Below the pieces are notes generated by a model. The model did no database searches. It had not been told where the DNA came from and worked only from the letters and a program-made list of their open reading frames with translations. 64,000 bases of DNA, taken from NCBI GenBank assembly GCA_905182985.1, contig CAJJDN010000006.1:125914-189913 (forward strand), in the 5' to 3' direction. The translations under genes were made by a program, and so were the position numbers. This stretch comes from Paramecium sonneborni (taxonomy: Eukaryota > Ciliophora > Oligohymenophorea > Peniculida > Parameciidae). Shown here one piece after another: positions 37,455-50,300 of the stretch; the first letter of the stretch is position 1; each line of letters starts with the position of its first letter.

Positions 37455-40194
37455 TCAATTCGACTAATATTAATTATTATAATTCTAATTTTCAGACTAT
37501 TAATATGATTTTATAATTGATTGACGATATTATTCTACTTTTCTTCTTGTTTTAGATAGAGCTTCAGGTGGATTTGGATCCTGTCTAACTTTATTTGATT
37601 TTTACTTTAAGCAGTAAATTGTTTCTTTAACTTAATAATAGAATAACACTAAAAATCTTAGGAAAGAAATTAATAATAAAATAACTGTAAATGTTAATAT
37701 TAAACCTTGAAAGAGTAATTCGATTTTCATGTAAAACATTCCAAAAATAATAGTTATTAATAAAGAATTCAAACAAATCCATTTAGCTACAAATTTATAT
37801 TTAGATAGGCTATAAGAATTATTTACTTTAGAATTATCACCAATTAATCCTTTTGTTCCCCAAGATAAATCATCAATTCTACAAAATGCATAAATTTAAA
37901 ATAAGTGTGTATAAGCATTCATAAAATAAATGTAATGAAGTGAATATTTAATTAAATCAAGAAACGTTTAAAAATCTAAAAACATCTAAATAAAAAAAGG
38001 TAAAAGAGAAAATAGTAGTGTAAATATAATAAATAAGTACAGGTATGATGTTAAAATTTCTGGATGTTCTAATAACTCTTTAAGTGATAACTCTGTTAAA
38101 ATCTTATTGTAGATTAAGGAAATAGTATATATTAATGTTAGTATACTATATATTCCAAAAATAGTAGAAATTAAATAAAACTTGGAATAGAATGCTAAAT
38201 TAATTTTGATTTTCCAAGTTTCTTTTGTTCTTTCATCTTTAATTTAATTTGTTATACTTGGATTGTATGACATGACTAAAAAGATTAAGTAGAATACTAA
38301 AAATATGTATAAAAATAGTCCCAATGACTTGAGTGTAAATTATATTGATGGGTCTAATTCAGAAGTTATTGAATACAAGACCATATACAACCATATAAGT
38401 TAAAAAGTGATTGCAAAATATTATAAAACTTAAAATTATAATTAAAATTATTACTTTAAGATAAACTTGCTAAAACTAAACAAAATATGAACTTTACTTT
38501 ATCACAAGTTGAATGTTTGCTATTTTATAATTTGATTTTAAATTAACTTAAAACATGATTAAGAGCAAACCAAGATCCATTAATCCATCTTTTTCTCTAA
38601 AATAATAATTATATAAGAGTTGGACAAGCATCAACTTCAACACATGCAGTTCTCACATACTTTAAATATTAATTATTACAAAATAATAATAAACACAATA
38701 TACGATCTTCTGCTAAAAACATATTCGCCTCTTCTAAAGTTAATTATGAATTTTATGTTGATAGCATAGATCTTAAATATTCATCTAAGATAGTTTAATT
38801 ATTATTAGTATTTCCTTCTAAATCATTATTTTAAATTTTAAAAGCTTTATATCTATAAGCTGAAAAAGCTCCAGGTAATACTTAAACATAATTAAATGTT
38901 GTTTCTAATTATTTTTCAAAAATATTTCCTAAATCATATTCAAATTTTTAACATCTTTCAATACTAAAAACTCTATTAAAGAATCTACTTAATGGATCCA
39001 TAAATTCAGCATCATTTTCTTTTTCTTATTCACGATTTAATTAAATTGTCATTTTACCACAAACTCCACCTATTTTTTTGTTATTTTTCATTTCATTTAT
39101 TAATTCAAAAAGAGCATTCTTTTTAGGAACAGCTCCACAATCCATTAAAACGCAATATTTTGGATTAAACTCATGACAAAATCCTTTAAAAAACCACAAA
39201 TGAGAAGATAATTTCGTACCATTTGAATATTTAAATACATAAAAAATAGGCATCTCATTTTTCTAAGTTTTGATTGAATTATTTTCCTGGGTATTAATCA
39301 ATTTTTTAAATGTATTCTAATATACCCAAGCATTATTCTATTTATCTTTAACATAATCTTAAGCCTTTTTATATTAATTATTCAAATATTCCTTTTTTTA
39401 AAAATATGATAAATTTTTAACATCAACTCTCAATAATTCTTTATCTTATTCTATTTTTTTATCAAGCATATTTTATTATTCATATTACTTAATTTATTCA
39501 ACAGAATAAGAGGATTTAATTTTTGTTTTACGCTTATAAATTTAATATTACATCTCTAAGGTTTATTCTCCTTTAATTTCATAAGCAGTATCAAATGTCT
39601 CTTTAAAATAAGCTTTAAATAAATAAATAAAAAATTTTACGAATGATATCTTCTTCTGAGAAGAATCCATTTTCATCTTTCTATGCTCTGATTTTTTCGA
39701 TACCATCAAAAATAACAAAAACTGCTATTTGATGTGGGGCATAATTTATAGAATAAAAGGATTGCAAACTATCTTCAATTCCTTTAAGAGTTTTCTTTAA
39801 TTCACTAATTGGTTCTGAATACATGGTAATACAAATCATTACTTTAACCTTATTTTCTTTACATTTTTAATTATATTCCTATTGTTAACTTTGCTATATA
39901 TTCTTTTCTTCATAATAGGTTTTTCTTCTATTTTCATTTTAAATAAATAAATATTCACTAAATAGACCTTGATGTCTAATATATATGATATATTTATTAC
40001 TATTCCTAAACATAAGAATCCTATTCATAAATATTCTTCACAATAAGTGGAGGTTGTAGACTTGGACTTTTAAGTCCACCTTCTTTATTTAATTGTAATT
40101 CAAATGGTTGAAATCTTTCTTTGATTTTTGAGAAATTGTTATCGAATTCTTCCTCAAAATTAAAAGTTATTTCTTCATTGATGAGAATAGCCAT
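37455..40194 (-). CDS. CHS: Chitin synthase (GT2 family, multi-TM)
   Basis: ATG at 40194 (MAILINEEITFNFEEEFDNN), TGA at 37455-37457, about 880 residues. An N-terminal intron near 39930-40020 is not placed exactly. The glycosyltransferase domain shows VMICITMYSEPISELKKTL, APHQIAVFVIFDGIEKI and LWFFKGFCHEFNPKYCVLMD. GVCGK then leads to EDRILC (the catalytic base region of chitin synthases), followed by FQRKRWINGSWFA, the QRRRW acceptor/product-binding signature. The C-terminal half has about six hydrophobic helices, then a basic tail (PPEALSKTRRKVEQYRQ). Chitin synthases polymerise UDP-GlcNAc across the plasma or vesicle membrane. All hallmark residues are present, so it is probably active. In ciliates chitin has been described in cyst walls and loricae; what it does here is unknown. 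Confidence 0.88.
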
Positions 40195-40433
40195 AATAGT
40201 TCAATTTATTAAATTAATATAATAAGATTAAACAAAAAATATTCTACTATAAAAGTATATTAGAAATAATAATGATATGTGAGATAATAAATTGATGAGG
40301 AAGAAGTAAAATAATAAGTAATCGAAAATGAAAAAAGGAAAAATAATATAAGATAAATATATATTAAATTATAAACTAAGATTAACAATATATATTAACT
40401 AGAAGAAAAAGTTCTGAATTAATAGAATTAGAA
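40195..40433. promoter_or_regulatory. Presumed bidirectional promoter between chitin synthase and helicase
   Basis: Only about 240 bp separate the two divergent start codons. AT-rich with TATA-like runs, but no motif can be singled out. Confidence 0.3.
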
Positions 40434-42309
40434 ATGGTTAAAAAGATAAAAGTAAATGAAGAGTAACTTGAAAGTGTATATAAAAAGAAAGGTTTTAGAA
40501 GTCAGAATAAAACATAATTAATGAAAGAGTCGAGGGATAAGAAATTTATTTGCAATTTTAGAATAATGTTTTGAAACAATATATAATGAAGATGATAGAA
40601 TAGGATAGGATAGAACAGGTTCAGGTAAAACACTAGCATATTGTGTTCCAATATTAGAAAGAATACGAGAATTAGGATGTATTAGTATTATTACCAACAA
40701 GAGAATTAACAATGCAAGTAACAATGGAACTTAATTCAATATTACATAAAGAGAATGAATACAGAATATATAGTATATATGGTGGAACAGATTTAGGAAA
40801 TTAAATAGATTAAGTAAGATAAGGATGTGAGATAGTGGTAGGTACTCCTGGAAGAATATAAGATTTGTTATAAGTAGTAGTATTAGATGAAGCAGATTAA
40901 ATGTTAAATTATGGATTCTAGGAAAATATAGAAAGATTATGCCATATTTTAATGAAAGAAAAATATAAATGTTATTATTCAGTGCAACAATACCTGATTG
41001 GGTGAAAGAATTATCATAGAAATATATGAAAAGTAATACTAAACATATAAATTTGATAAAGAGGAGTGAAGTATATATAAATTATATATTAGAGTTAATT
41101 AACTGGTTCAATAGTATCAGTTTATGGTGGAACACATCCAAGAACAATTATATTTTGTGAAACTAAAAGAGAATGTAATGAAATTATTTTACATTCAAAA
41201 TTACCTTCTGAAACATAACCATTAAATGGAGATATTCATTAATAATAAAGAACAGTAGTAACATTAGAAGGATTTAAGAATGGAAAATTTAAATGTTTAG
41301 TAGCAACTAATGTAGCAGCTAAAGGTTTAGATTTCCCATAAGTAGATTTAATTATATAATGTAATCCTCCTTAAGATATCATATATACAGAGATCAGGTA
41401 GAACAGGTAGAGCTGGAAAAGATCGTATATGTATCACATTCTATTCAAAAAAGGATATTACTTTAATTGAAAGAGTTGAAAGAATAGCTAAAATTAAGTT
41501 CATTAAAATATCTGCTCCTTAACATTAAGATATTATTAAGGCTAGTTCTAGAGATTTATAAACAAGTTTATAAGTAGTTAGTAAAGAAATTGTTGATTTA
41601 TTTTAACCAGTAGCTTAAGAAATTATACAAAGATGTGATCCTGTTGAAGCTTTAGCTAGATAGAGCATTAGCTTGTGTAAGTGGATATAAAGATAAATTA
41701 TAAAATAGATCAATTATGGGATCATTGAAGGATATATTACATATCTTTTAAATATATCTACTTCATTCTAAGCTTGTGGTTATATTTGGAAATTCTTAAA
41801 AAATAATTTCTCAGAATAAATTTGTAATTCTATTAAAGGAATGAAAAAATTAAAAAATTAAAATGGTGTTGCATTTGATATTACTGAAGATGATAAAGAA
41901 CAATTTGAAAATTAATATTTACAATTAGCTTCAAATGGATATTGTACAGGAATTCAAATTGAATAAGCTACTACACTTCCAGATATTATTGAAGAATAAT
42001 ATTTACAACATTAAAATTATCATTAACAACCTATTGTTTGAGTATCATAAACTGTTAAAAAAGAATAGAAATTTTTATAGGTGGATTAGATTTTTAAATT
42101 ACAGAAGATGAAGTTAAAAATGAATTTAAAATAGAGGACTTGACTTATTCAATCTTAGAATATTAAGTGGTTAAGATGGATAATCTAAAGGATCTGCTTT
42201 TGGAGTATGTAGAACTAAGGATATGGTATTAGTAACTTTAAAATAAAATGGAACTAAATTTAAAGGTAGAAATATTCGTGTTAATATGGCTAATGAAAAG
42301 CCAAAATGA
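40434..42309 (+). pseudogene. DDX21/Gu-type nucleolar DEAD-box helicase with GUCT and RRM, frame-broken
   Basis: Recognisable in order: LFAILEQCFETIYNEDD, Walker A QDRTGSGKTLAYCVPIL, motif Ia LLPTRELTMQV, GCEIVVGTPGRIQDLL, the DEAD box VVVLDEADQML, SAT motif LLFSATIPDWVKELS, then [33 protein letters not shown] and HRxGRTGR as RSGRTGRAGKD. A GUCT domain follows (EGYITYLLNISTSFQACGY, GVAFDITEDDKEQF, TTLPDI). Last comes an RRM (EIFIGGLDFQITEDEVKNEF; GSAFGVCRTKDM). The frame changes without a possible intron near 40680 (before LLPTREL) and near 40970 (before LLFSATI). The usual insert between DLLQ and VVVLDEAD is also missing, and another slip occurs near 42135. The combination identifies a DDX21-like rRNA-processing helicase. 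The breaks mean a pseudogene or sequencing/assembly errors. Confidence 0.75.
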
Positions 42310-43517
42310 TAATTTTCTTTATATTTATAATAATGTACATTATAAATATCATTAAAACTTAAGAATCAATTTTAAATATATTTTATCATATACTTTATTA
42401 CTTTCTTTATAATTATATTTAACCTTCCAAGTTTAGCATCAGTCAATTTTTACATATTTATTTTTGGAGATATTATCTATACTATTGCAATCTCATCTTT
42501 ATATTCTTTTTAAGTATTTTTTAAAGTCCATTTAGAGATAGTGAATTATTAAGCTTTTTAGATATCTTATTTTTATATTCTTTATATATTGACTTTTATC
42601 TTTAATTTAATACTACTATTATTAAGCTAAAATTGTATTTTCAATGAAGCCCAATCTTACTTAAATTAAAAAACATATTTATTTTTTATTCTAATATTTT
42701 TTGTTTTTATATTTTGATCAAAATAGAAAAAAGTAAGTTATTTTAATAGGATGATTTAACTGTTTTATAGTATCTAAAATTATATGAATGCATATGTAAA
42801 TGAATGATATACTAAGAATATATTTAGTTAATTAAAAGAATCAACTTAAAAGTAGAAAAAAACTATATTAAGTAAAACTTTAATGAGAGAATCAAATAGA
42901 TTATTTTAGATAAAATATTTAAAGAATTGAATACAAAATCAAAAAGGAAAGTTTCTTAAACTATTCATTAACTTATATTAATAATGAAGCTGATATTTTA
43001 CTTAGAATCTTAATCAATCTAAGATATTCAAACTATTGTCTTAAAATTGGAATTTTCATTAATTAAGTTATTTTTGTTAAGAATCAATAGATGAATTAAA
43101 AATAATTTAGAAATCTTGCAATTATTAGTGAAAGTTTTAAATTTACATATAGAGAACAAATTCATAACGCTATTCACATCAATTAAAAATATAGCTAATC
43201 ATAAATATATGATATTTTATTAAATGGTTTTTTATTTTAAATGATTCCAGCTTCATAATTAAATCATTTAGTCTATTCTCATACTAATTATTAGAAATCA
43301 AAAAAAAGTATAAATTAATTACATATTTTTAAATCTTTTAATAAACTTTAGAAGAAATCTTTGAATTCTTTGATCTTAACAGATGATAGATTAAAGTCTC
43401 ATAGCTATAATCTAAAATTTTATAGATCAGTTATGGGTATGTTCTGGAATTGTTGGTGAATTATAATTATTTAATTCAATTTTAATTATTATACAAATTA
43501 TAATTATAATTTATATA
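42310..43517 (+). other. Region with an unresolved hypothetical gene
   Basis: A forward frame from about 42965 to a TGA at about 43474 encodes over 160 residues of natural-looking composition (NNEADILLRILINLRYSNY; NLAIISESFKFTYREQIHN; ILTDDRLKSHSYNLKFYRS). It has no start codon that I can fix. Upstream, 42720-42960 has coding-like pieces in other frames (DDLTVLQYLKLYEC; LIKRINLKVEKNY), which suggests mini-introns. 42310-42710 is hydrophobic in translation and may be non-coding. No family recognised. Confidence 0.35.
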
Positions 43518-44312
43518 ATGCAAAAATAGAAGTTGTTTATATTACAAAAATAAAGAAAAGAACTTGAAGAACATATTGAATAATTAAATTAACAACTTTA
43601 AGTGTATTATGATAAAGGATACAACAAATCATTAATTGATGATGAAGGATTTCCAAGACAAGATTTAGATTTTGGGGAATTATCAACATATAAAAATTTA
43701 AGAAGAGAATTCAATGAAAAAAATAATGATTATAAAGATTTAATGAAACTTTTAGAATAAAGTAATGATTAATATTATGAATTAGCAATTGTGGGTTATC
43801 ATTAAGAATTATAAAATGATCCCAATCTCAATAATGAAATAGAAGAATACACATAAAAATGGAGAGAATAGTAATAAAAGTAATAATAATAGTTATAATA
43901 ACAGTAATAACAATAATAATAGTAAAAATAATAATCTAATAATTAATTAAATAATAATAATAATGAATATTGTAAATAAAATGAAAATGATCTAATTAAA
44001 CCCTTTGCTTATTTAGAAGATGTCATAAAAGAGTCACCTGCAGACAAAGCTGGTTTTAAAATAAATGATTTTTTGATTAGATTTGGAATAATAGATCATA
44101 GCAATCATAATCGATTATAAAATCTTTATGATTATATCAAAAATTAGTAGAATAAATAAATAAATGTAAAAATAGTTCGTCTGTTAGTACCTTCAATAAA
44201 TATTAAAAATATTGATTTTTCAACAGAATCTTACATAATAATGGACATGACTATAACACCTTAGGCATGGAATGGAAAAGGTTTATTAGGATGGAAAATG
44301 AACATGATTTGA
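43518..44312 (+). CDS. PSMD9: 26S proteasome assembly chaperone PSMD9/Nas2 (PDZ protein)
   Basis: Intronless 264-codon frame from ATG 43518 to TGA 44310. Domains: N-terminal coiled coil (KQRKELEEHIEQLNQQLQ), the family signature SLIDDEGFPRQDLDFGELST, then a Gln-rich insertion of about 22 residues (43869-43934) absent from animal and yeast proteins. The PDZ domain (PFAYLEDVIKESPADKAGFK) has IKESPADKAGF as the carboxylate-binding region, and the C-terminus is LTPxxWxGKGLLG-like (TPQAWNGKGLLGWKMN). Nas2/p27 binds the C-terminal tail of Rpt5 during assembly of the 19S regulatory particle. The Gln insertion uses CAA, CAG, TAA and TAG side by side, which directly shows the reassigned code. Confidence 0.93.
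43869..43934 (+). repeat. Gln-rich tract encoded by all four Gln codons
   Basis: Twenty-two codons of which nineteen read as Gln: a mixture of TAA, TAG, CAA and CAG with two Lys and one Leu. It lies between the coiled coil and the PDZ domain of the PSMD9 homolog. Codon mixing suggests an old, point-mutated tract rather than a fresh slippage expansion. Confidence 0.85.
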
Positions 44313-44361
44313 ATCATTTATAGTAGTATATATTATAATGTAAATATATAAATAATACCAT

Positions 44362-47300
44362 TCAAACCATGTTATCAAAATCATTTTTCTTTACAAGTAA
44401 ACTTTGTTCAATATTTCTTTCTTGAGCTTAAAAAGCCTCATATTTTTATAGCATTTTAATTTCATTTTATAAATGAGTAACTTTGTAATCACATATCTAA
44501 AAATTGGTTCTTTCTAGTTTATCAAAATCTGTTTAAGAGATGGTTGATGGTCTAATTTTCATAAATCTAAGATTAAATATCTGAATACTTAAAAAAAGAA
44601 ATAATTATTGTGACTATTGAGGTTCCCAAAGTTATATATATAGACCAACCTAAAGTAATTTACTTTGAGATTGTCATTCTATATATGAATGTTAATTAGA
44701 GTGTCAATTAAGGGACATCTTCAAATATAAATTTGATAAGGTAATTCTATTTAATTATTAATATATTTACCTTTATTGATTTATTTAAACTTTTACCAGC
44801 AGCATTTGGTATCAATTTCCTAATTATCCATCTATTAGGAAATACACTAACATTATATGGTGCCACATTATCTAAAATTTATGCTAAAGCAGCATTTCTT
44901 CCTACAGTACAAAGATCAAAAAAATCATTAATAGTTTAAGTAGATAAATATTTTGTTTATAGTTTAATTCTTTAGATTCTTCTAATAAGAACTTCAATAA
45001 AATATATCAAATATATTGCTAAATTAATAATTGTAATAATTAATGCAGCATAATATAAGTTATCTTATTTACAATTAAAACAATTTATGATGAATACAAC
45101 ATCATTATATAGATCATATTTTGATAATTGAGATAAAGTAAGAGTGATTAAAAATTGAATATTCTAGGCATAACTAGAATTAACAAATTCTTTAAAATTA
45201 CTACCAAACCTTGTTAAATAATTTTTATTGTTTTCTTCATTATCTTTTAATTAATGTAACTCATCTAATGGAGCAACTTTATTTTATTATATGAATCCTA
45301 AAATAGATGGTCTATTTGCCTCTTAATTTTCTTCAGTGTAATTATCAATATCTATTAATTTAGAAACATGAGATGGAATTAAAGACACTATTTATTTGTA
45401 CAGAAATGATTCAAAAATCAAAGTTATTATTGCAAATCCATAATACGAATATGTTGCTATTTAATTTACTCCTTTTTTACATAAGTCTTCTTAACTGTCT
45501 AAATCTTTGATAGTTAATAAAATAGGGCATCCAATACACATGAATAAATAAATCAATGTTAAAACAATTAAAAAATCAAAATATAAAAGTGAACTTTAGA
45601 GTTTCTAATTTAATTATTTAATTTCTAAAGAATATGAATATTTATTTGCATCTGAAACAAATATTGATACTAAGAAATATAAGATTTTCTTAAAGAAAAT
45701 AAGTATTTTAGATTAAAAATTGATTCCATATACTAATGCTCTTATTGAATAACCAATTCCATTATTTAACACTCTTCGATGATCATATGATATATGCGAA
45801 TATTAAAAGTAATTACTCTCATATAACACTGAGTATATTCCTTTAATTGCTTATAAAGTTAAACTATTCTATATTATTATATGAGATGGTGGTATTACTC
45901 TTATTAATTTTACAATATCTCTTTCTGTATAATTATTATCTAATAAATATTCTATTAAATCATCATCTAATGTATATTCAATCTCAACTAAATCTATATT
46001 ATTCTTCTTAGCAATTACATCTACATAGAATCTCCATATATCTTATTATTTAGGTTTCTCTAATGTTGGAAAAAATGTTTCTACCAAAGTTATTTTTGAT
46101 ATCTATGAATTACTAAAAAATTCTAAACATTTTTAATTAAATAATCCAGCTATTGGATAAGGATTACCATTTCCATTATCTGGATATTAGAACAAATTAA
46201 ATAATTAATCTAAACAATAATAAGAAAATGAGTATTCCTTATCTTCACTTAATTATGGCAAAATCTATAAAAAGTGATCTATAAAATTCAAATGATAAGC
46301 ACCAAATTTTACTTCATTAAGACTTTTCCAACAATCACTTAAATTTACTCTCCTTTATAATTTCAATGTTTTTACTATATTTTTTTATAATATTCCAAAT
46401 GATTATATTTTACCTTCTACTTTCCCCCAACCTGTATATTTATTTCTTTTAAATGGTAAATCATTTATTACTTTAAACTTATCCTTTCTTGGTATTGTAT
46501 TCACCTTATATAATTAATTTTTCAAATTAATATTATCACTTCGAAATTTTATTATTCCTAAATTTCCATATTATTTAATCCTTTCATAAATTGGAGCCAT
46601 AAATTATTTTATTTTATCTTCTTCATTCAATTCACAATCTGTAACATCAATATCTTTTAAATCTACATAATTATGAAAAAAAAAGTATTTGCTTAAAAAA
46701 TACCATCCCATTTAATTTAAAGATCTATTTTATGAAAAATTTATCTCCTTTAAAGGATATTGATAATTTGGACTTTATCTCTTAAAAAATTAAAATGCAC
46801 AATTAGCTATCAATTTTGCAATATGATTTTTTATATCCATTCCATTCAAAAAAAGATGAGTTAACATTGGTGTTTTTTCACTAAACAAAAATATCTTACA
46901 TAAAAATTCCCAAGTTTCAACTGATCCAAAGGTATCATTATAAGAAAAATTTAAACATTTAAAATTAAATATTTTCTCATCTTGATACTGCAACCATTAT
47001 TTTCCAAATTCAATAAAAGTTTATACCATTTTATTTGATAAATTAAGTTAGACTAATTCAAGTCTCTCTAATTTAATATACTAAAAGAATATCAAATAAT
47101 GACATAATTCTTCAAAAGCTTCTTCATCAATGTTTTAAGATTTACTCAAAGTAAAACGTTTTAAACTTAAAGGTTTCTTAACATTATCAGTATATTCTTC
47201 TGCATATCTTATTAATTTAAAAATCTAAGTTACTGTAATATTACATTGTACTAATATTAATTCCTTTAATTTAGACTCTTCATTATATATTAATTTTTTT

Positions 47301-50300
47301 GAAATATACAAAAGAAAGTCATTCGATATTTTCTTTTTAGAATTCTATTCAAATTATGCATTAATTTCAAGTCTTGTCAAATTCTTAAAGCTATCACTAA
47401 CTAATGTATTATTAAATTTTTATAATCCTTTAAATGATTTATATTTAAGTTATTGCCATTAAAATATTTTATTTCCTAGAAAATATTTAATAATTAAATC
47501 TTATTCATCTTCAGCTATTTCATCTATTTTTGTTATTAACTTACAATTCAAATAAATATTTTCTGCATTATTAAACCAGGCTATTGTTTCTTGTTTGTTT
47601 AATATTCTTACACTTTAAAACTTTACTTCTTATAAAGTTGTTTAAGTTTAAGATATAAATTCTAATAATTTTGGAGTTAAATCTACAACAGTTTTTAATT
47701 TTAAAATGTTCAGCTTTGGTATACTATTCATTAAATCAATATTTTCAAATAATAAATTTCCACTCTAAGGACATTAAACTTCAAAAAACTATAAATTTTA
47801 ACTCTCTAAAAGATATTTGGAAAAAGATTGAAGAAACTAAAATGAATCTTTATTCTCAATCTTAAATATTAATTTTTAAATTTAAGGTGTCAAACTACTT
47901 ATATATTGTTTTACAAATTTATCATCATCTTTAAATTGTATAGATTCTGAAATTTTTAATTATTTTATTGGAACTTTTTATCCAAAAATTATATCTTTTA
48001 TAAATTGATTAGATTAAGCTTAATTTAAATATTCATTTACTCTTATTAGATGCAATTTAGTAATTTTTAATTTACCTTAAAATTTATCTAAAAAGTTAAG
48101 TAATCCTTCTATGAATCCACTTTATGTATCTGAAATTTTCAAAGATATTAAATTATTTATAAATAAAGAATAAAAGGATTATGTATTTAAAGAATCATTA
48201 AATTTAATTGAAGTAAGTGTAATTTTTTTAATATTTGTAACAGTTGAATTTTTTTGTTTATTATTTTTTTAAAGATCAGATTATATAAGAATTTTTTCAA
48301 TTGTATTTACAAACAAATCTAGATCAACATCACTTATTTTTAAATTAGAGATTTTACTTTTTGGATAAAAAATTAAACCAGCTAACATTCTATAGTAATA
48401 ATAAGTCTTTTCTCTATCATTTGAAAAATCAGTTAAAAATTTTAATGAAATATCTTAAATCCTTTATGGAGGTTATTAAGTAAATCTCTCAGGAGCCATT
48501 AAAATCTTATCATATAAATTTAGATGATTTTGTTCTATTAAATTATTTAATTATTATTCCTATTATTAAAAATCTATTTGTTAAACCAATATTTTTGTTT
48601 TCTTTTATTTTTTCTTCTCTTTTGACATCACAAGTTGATAAAACTAAATTCATATAAAAATGATACCTTTTTCCATAACGAACTTTTGATTTAATTATTA
48701 TCAGAAAAGTCAATAATTTAAAAAAACTTTTTTGATAATTAATCTTATTCAACACAATTTTAAATTAAATCTATAAAACCTTAAAAAAATTCATCATTTA
48801 AAGAACAATTCGATAACACTAATTATTCTAATTAACACTTTAAATCTTTCTCCTCTATTAATTCAGCATTAAAGCAAATATATTCTAAAAATTTGAGAAA
48901 TACTTTAAAATTTTATGATAACTTTAAATTTTTCATTATTAAAATTGATAACTATGATTTAATTAACTATTGAGAATCTTTTAGCTCATTAACTAATTTA
49001 TCTAAAGTTTTCTCAAAACCTTTACATGATATGACTGATAAGTTTTCTAAATCACAATGTGGATCAAGAAAAAAGAATGATAATATTTCACTAGAAAAAA
49101 TACACTCTTCAAAGGATAATTTTTTTATATAATAAAATATTTAGGTACCTTTTACCTTTAATTATTAACGTTCTAAAAAATATTTATTTATTGACTATGC
49201 TAAATCTTCATTTATATCTACTTTCTTAAAAATTATTTCTTCAAGTTTTGGTGAAGCTAGTATTACTTTTAGAGCCAAATCAAATTTCTTAAATTTATGA
49301 TAAAGACATAGTTTTCTAAGTGAATCAAATTAAAAAATTTAATCTAAATTGTATTCAAAATAACTAATTTACAGATATTGCAAATCCAAAAATTAATTAA
49401 AAATACAATACTCAGAAAAAATTTTAATTGCTTTGTTATTTACATCTGTATTATCTCTAAATTTTACTGTTTATAAATCTAAGTTATCATCTTTTACTTG
49501 TGATACATAATTTTCATGTGATAATTAATCAAAAGTCAAATTCAAATTAGCTAAGCTTATATGATTTAATTTCACTTAACTATTAGTAATAAAGCATTTG
49601 AGAAATAAAGATATATTCATTTGTAGTCCTACAATTTCAAGATTCAACTTTTTTAAAGCAAATAACTTTATATCATTTTATTTTTCAAAAAATTTACTTT
49701 ACAACAAAACTTAATCAATATAAATTGTATCATTGAAGTTATCTTCTTTAAATAGAAATGTTTCTAAATCAAATGTTTTTTATGCTAAAAACACTTAAAT
49801 AATTTTCTCTGTTAATTTATCAGTTACAAAAGAATTTTTAATAATAAGATTTTTTAAACTAAAAGTTCTATAAACATCTATAGTGTTTAAATATTATTAA
49901 AAAATAAAGCAATTTGAGTCTAATTCAAAACTACGAGAGCTAAAACATAAAGTTTAAATAGATATAGAATCATCTTATTAAGTAAAAAACAATTCATTCA
50001 TTAATTATTTTAGGATTTCTTCTCCCAATTGTTGATTCTATTTTTTTATAGTAATTGATTGTAAATTTAAATTTTTTGTTCTGTTTTACTTTTTAAAATT
50101 TAATATTGCATTAATATAACTTTAACAAATTCCATCAGTTAAAGGATTAATAGTTAAACTTTTTAGATTACTAAAGGGATTAAAGATAACGAATTTTAAT
50201 AAATCCTCTAGTAAATCATATTATTAAATATTTTCAATTGTACTTAAATCAATTGATTCTAAATTTAACCTTTCTCCTTATTTTATTCTATTTCTAAATG

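Noticed and set aside
40434..42309. Programmed frameshifting as explanation for the helicase
   Set aside because: Euplotes-type shifts occur at AAA-TAA/TAG contexts in a code where TAA/TAG are stops; here they are Gln, and conserved residues are missing as well as shifted.
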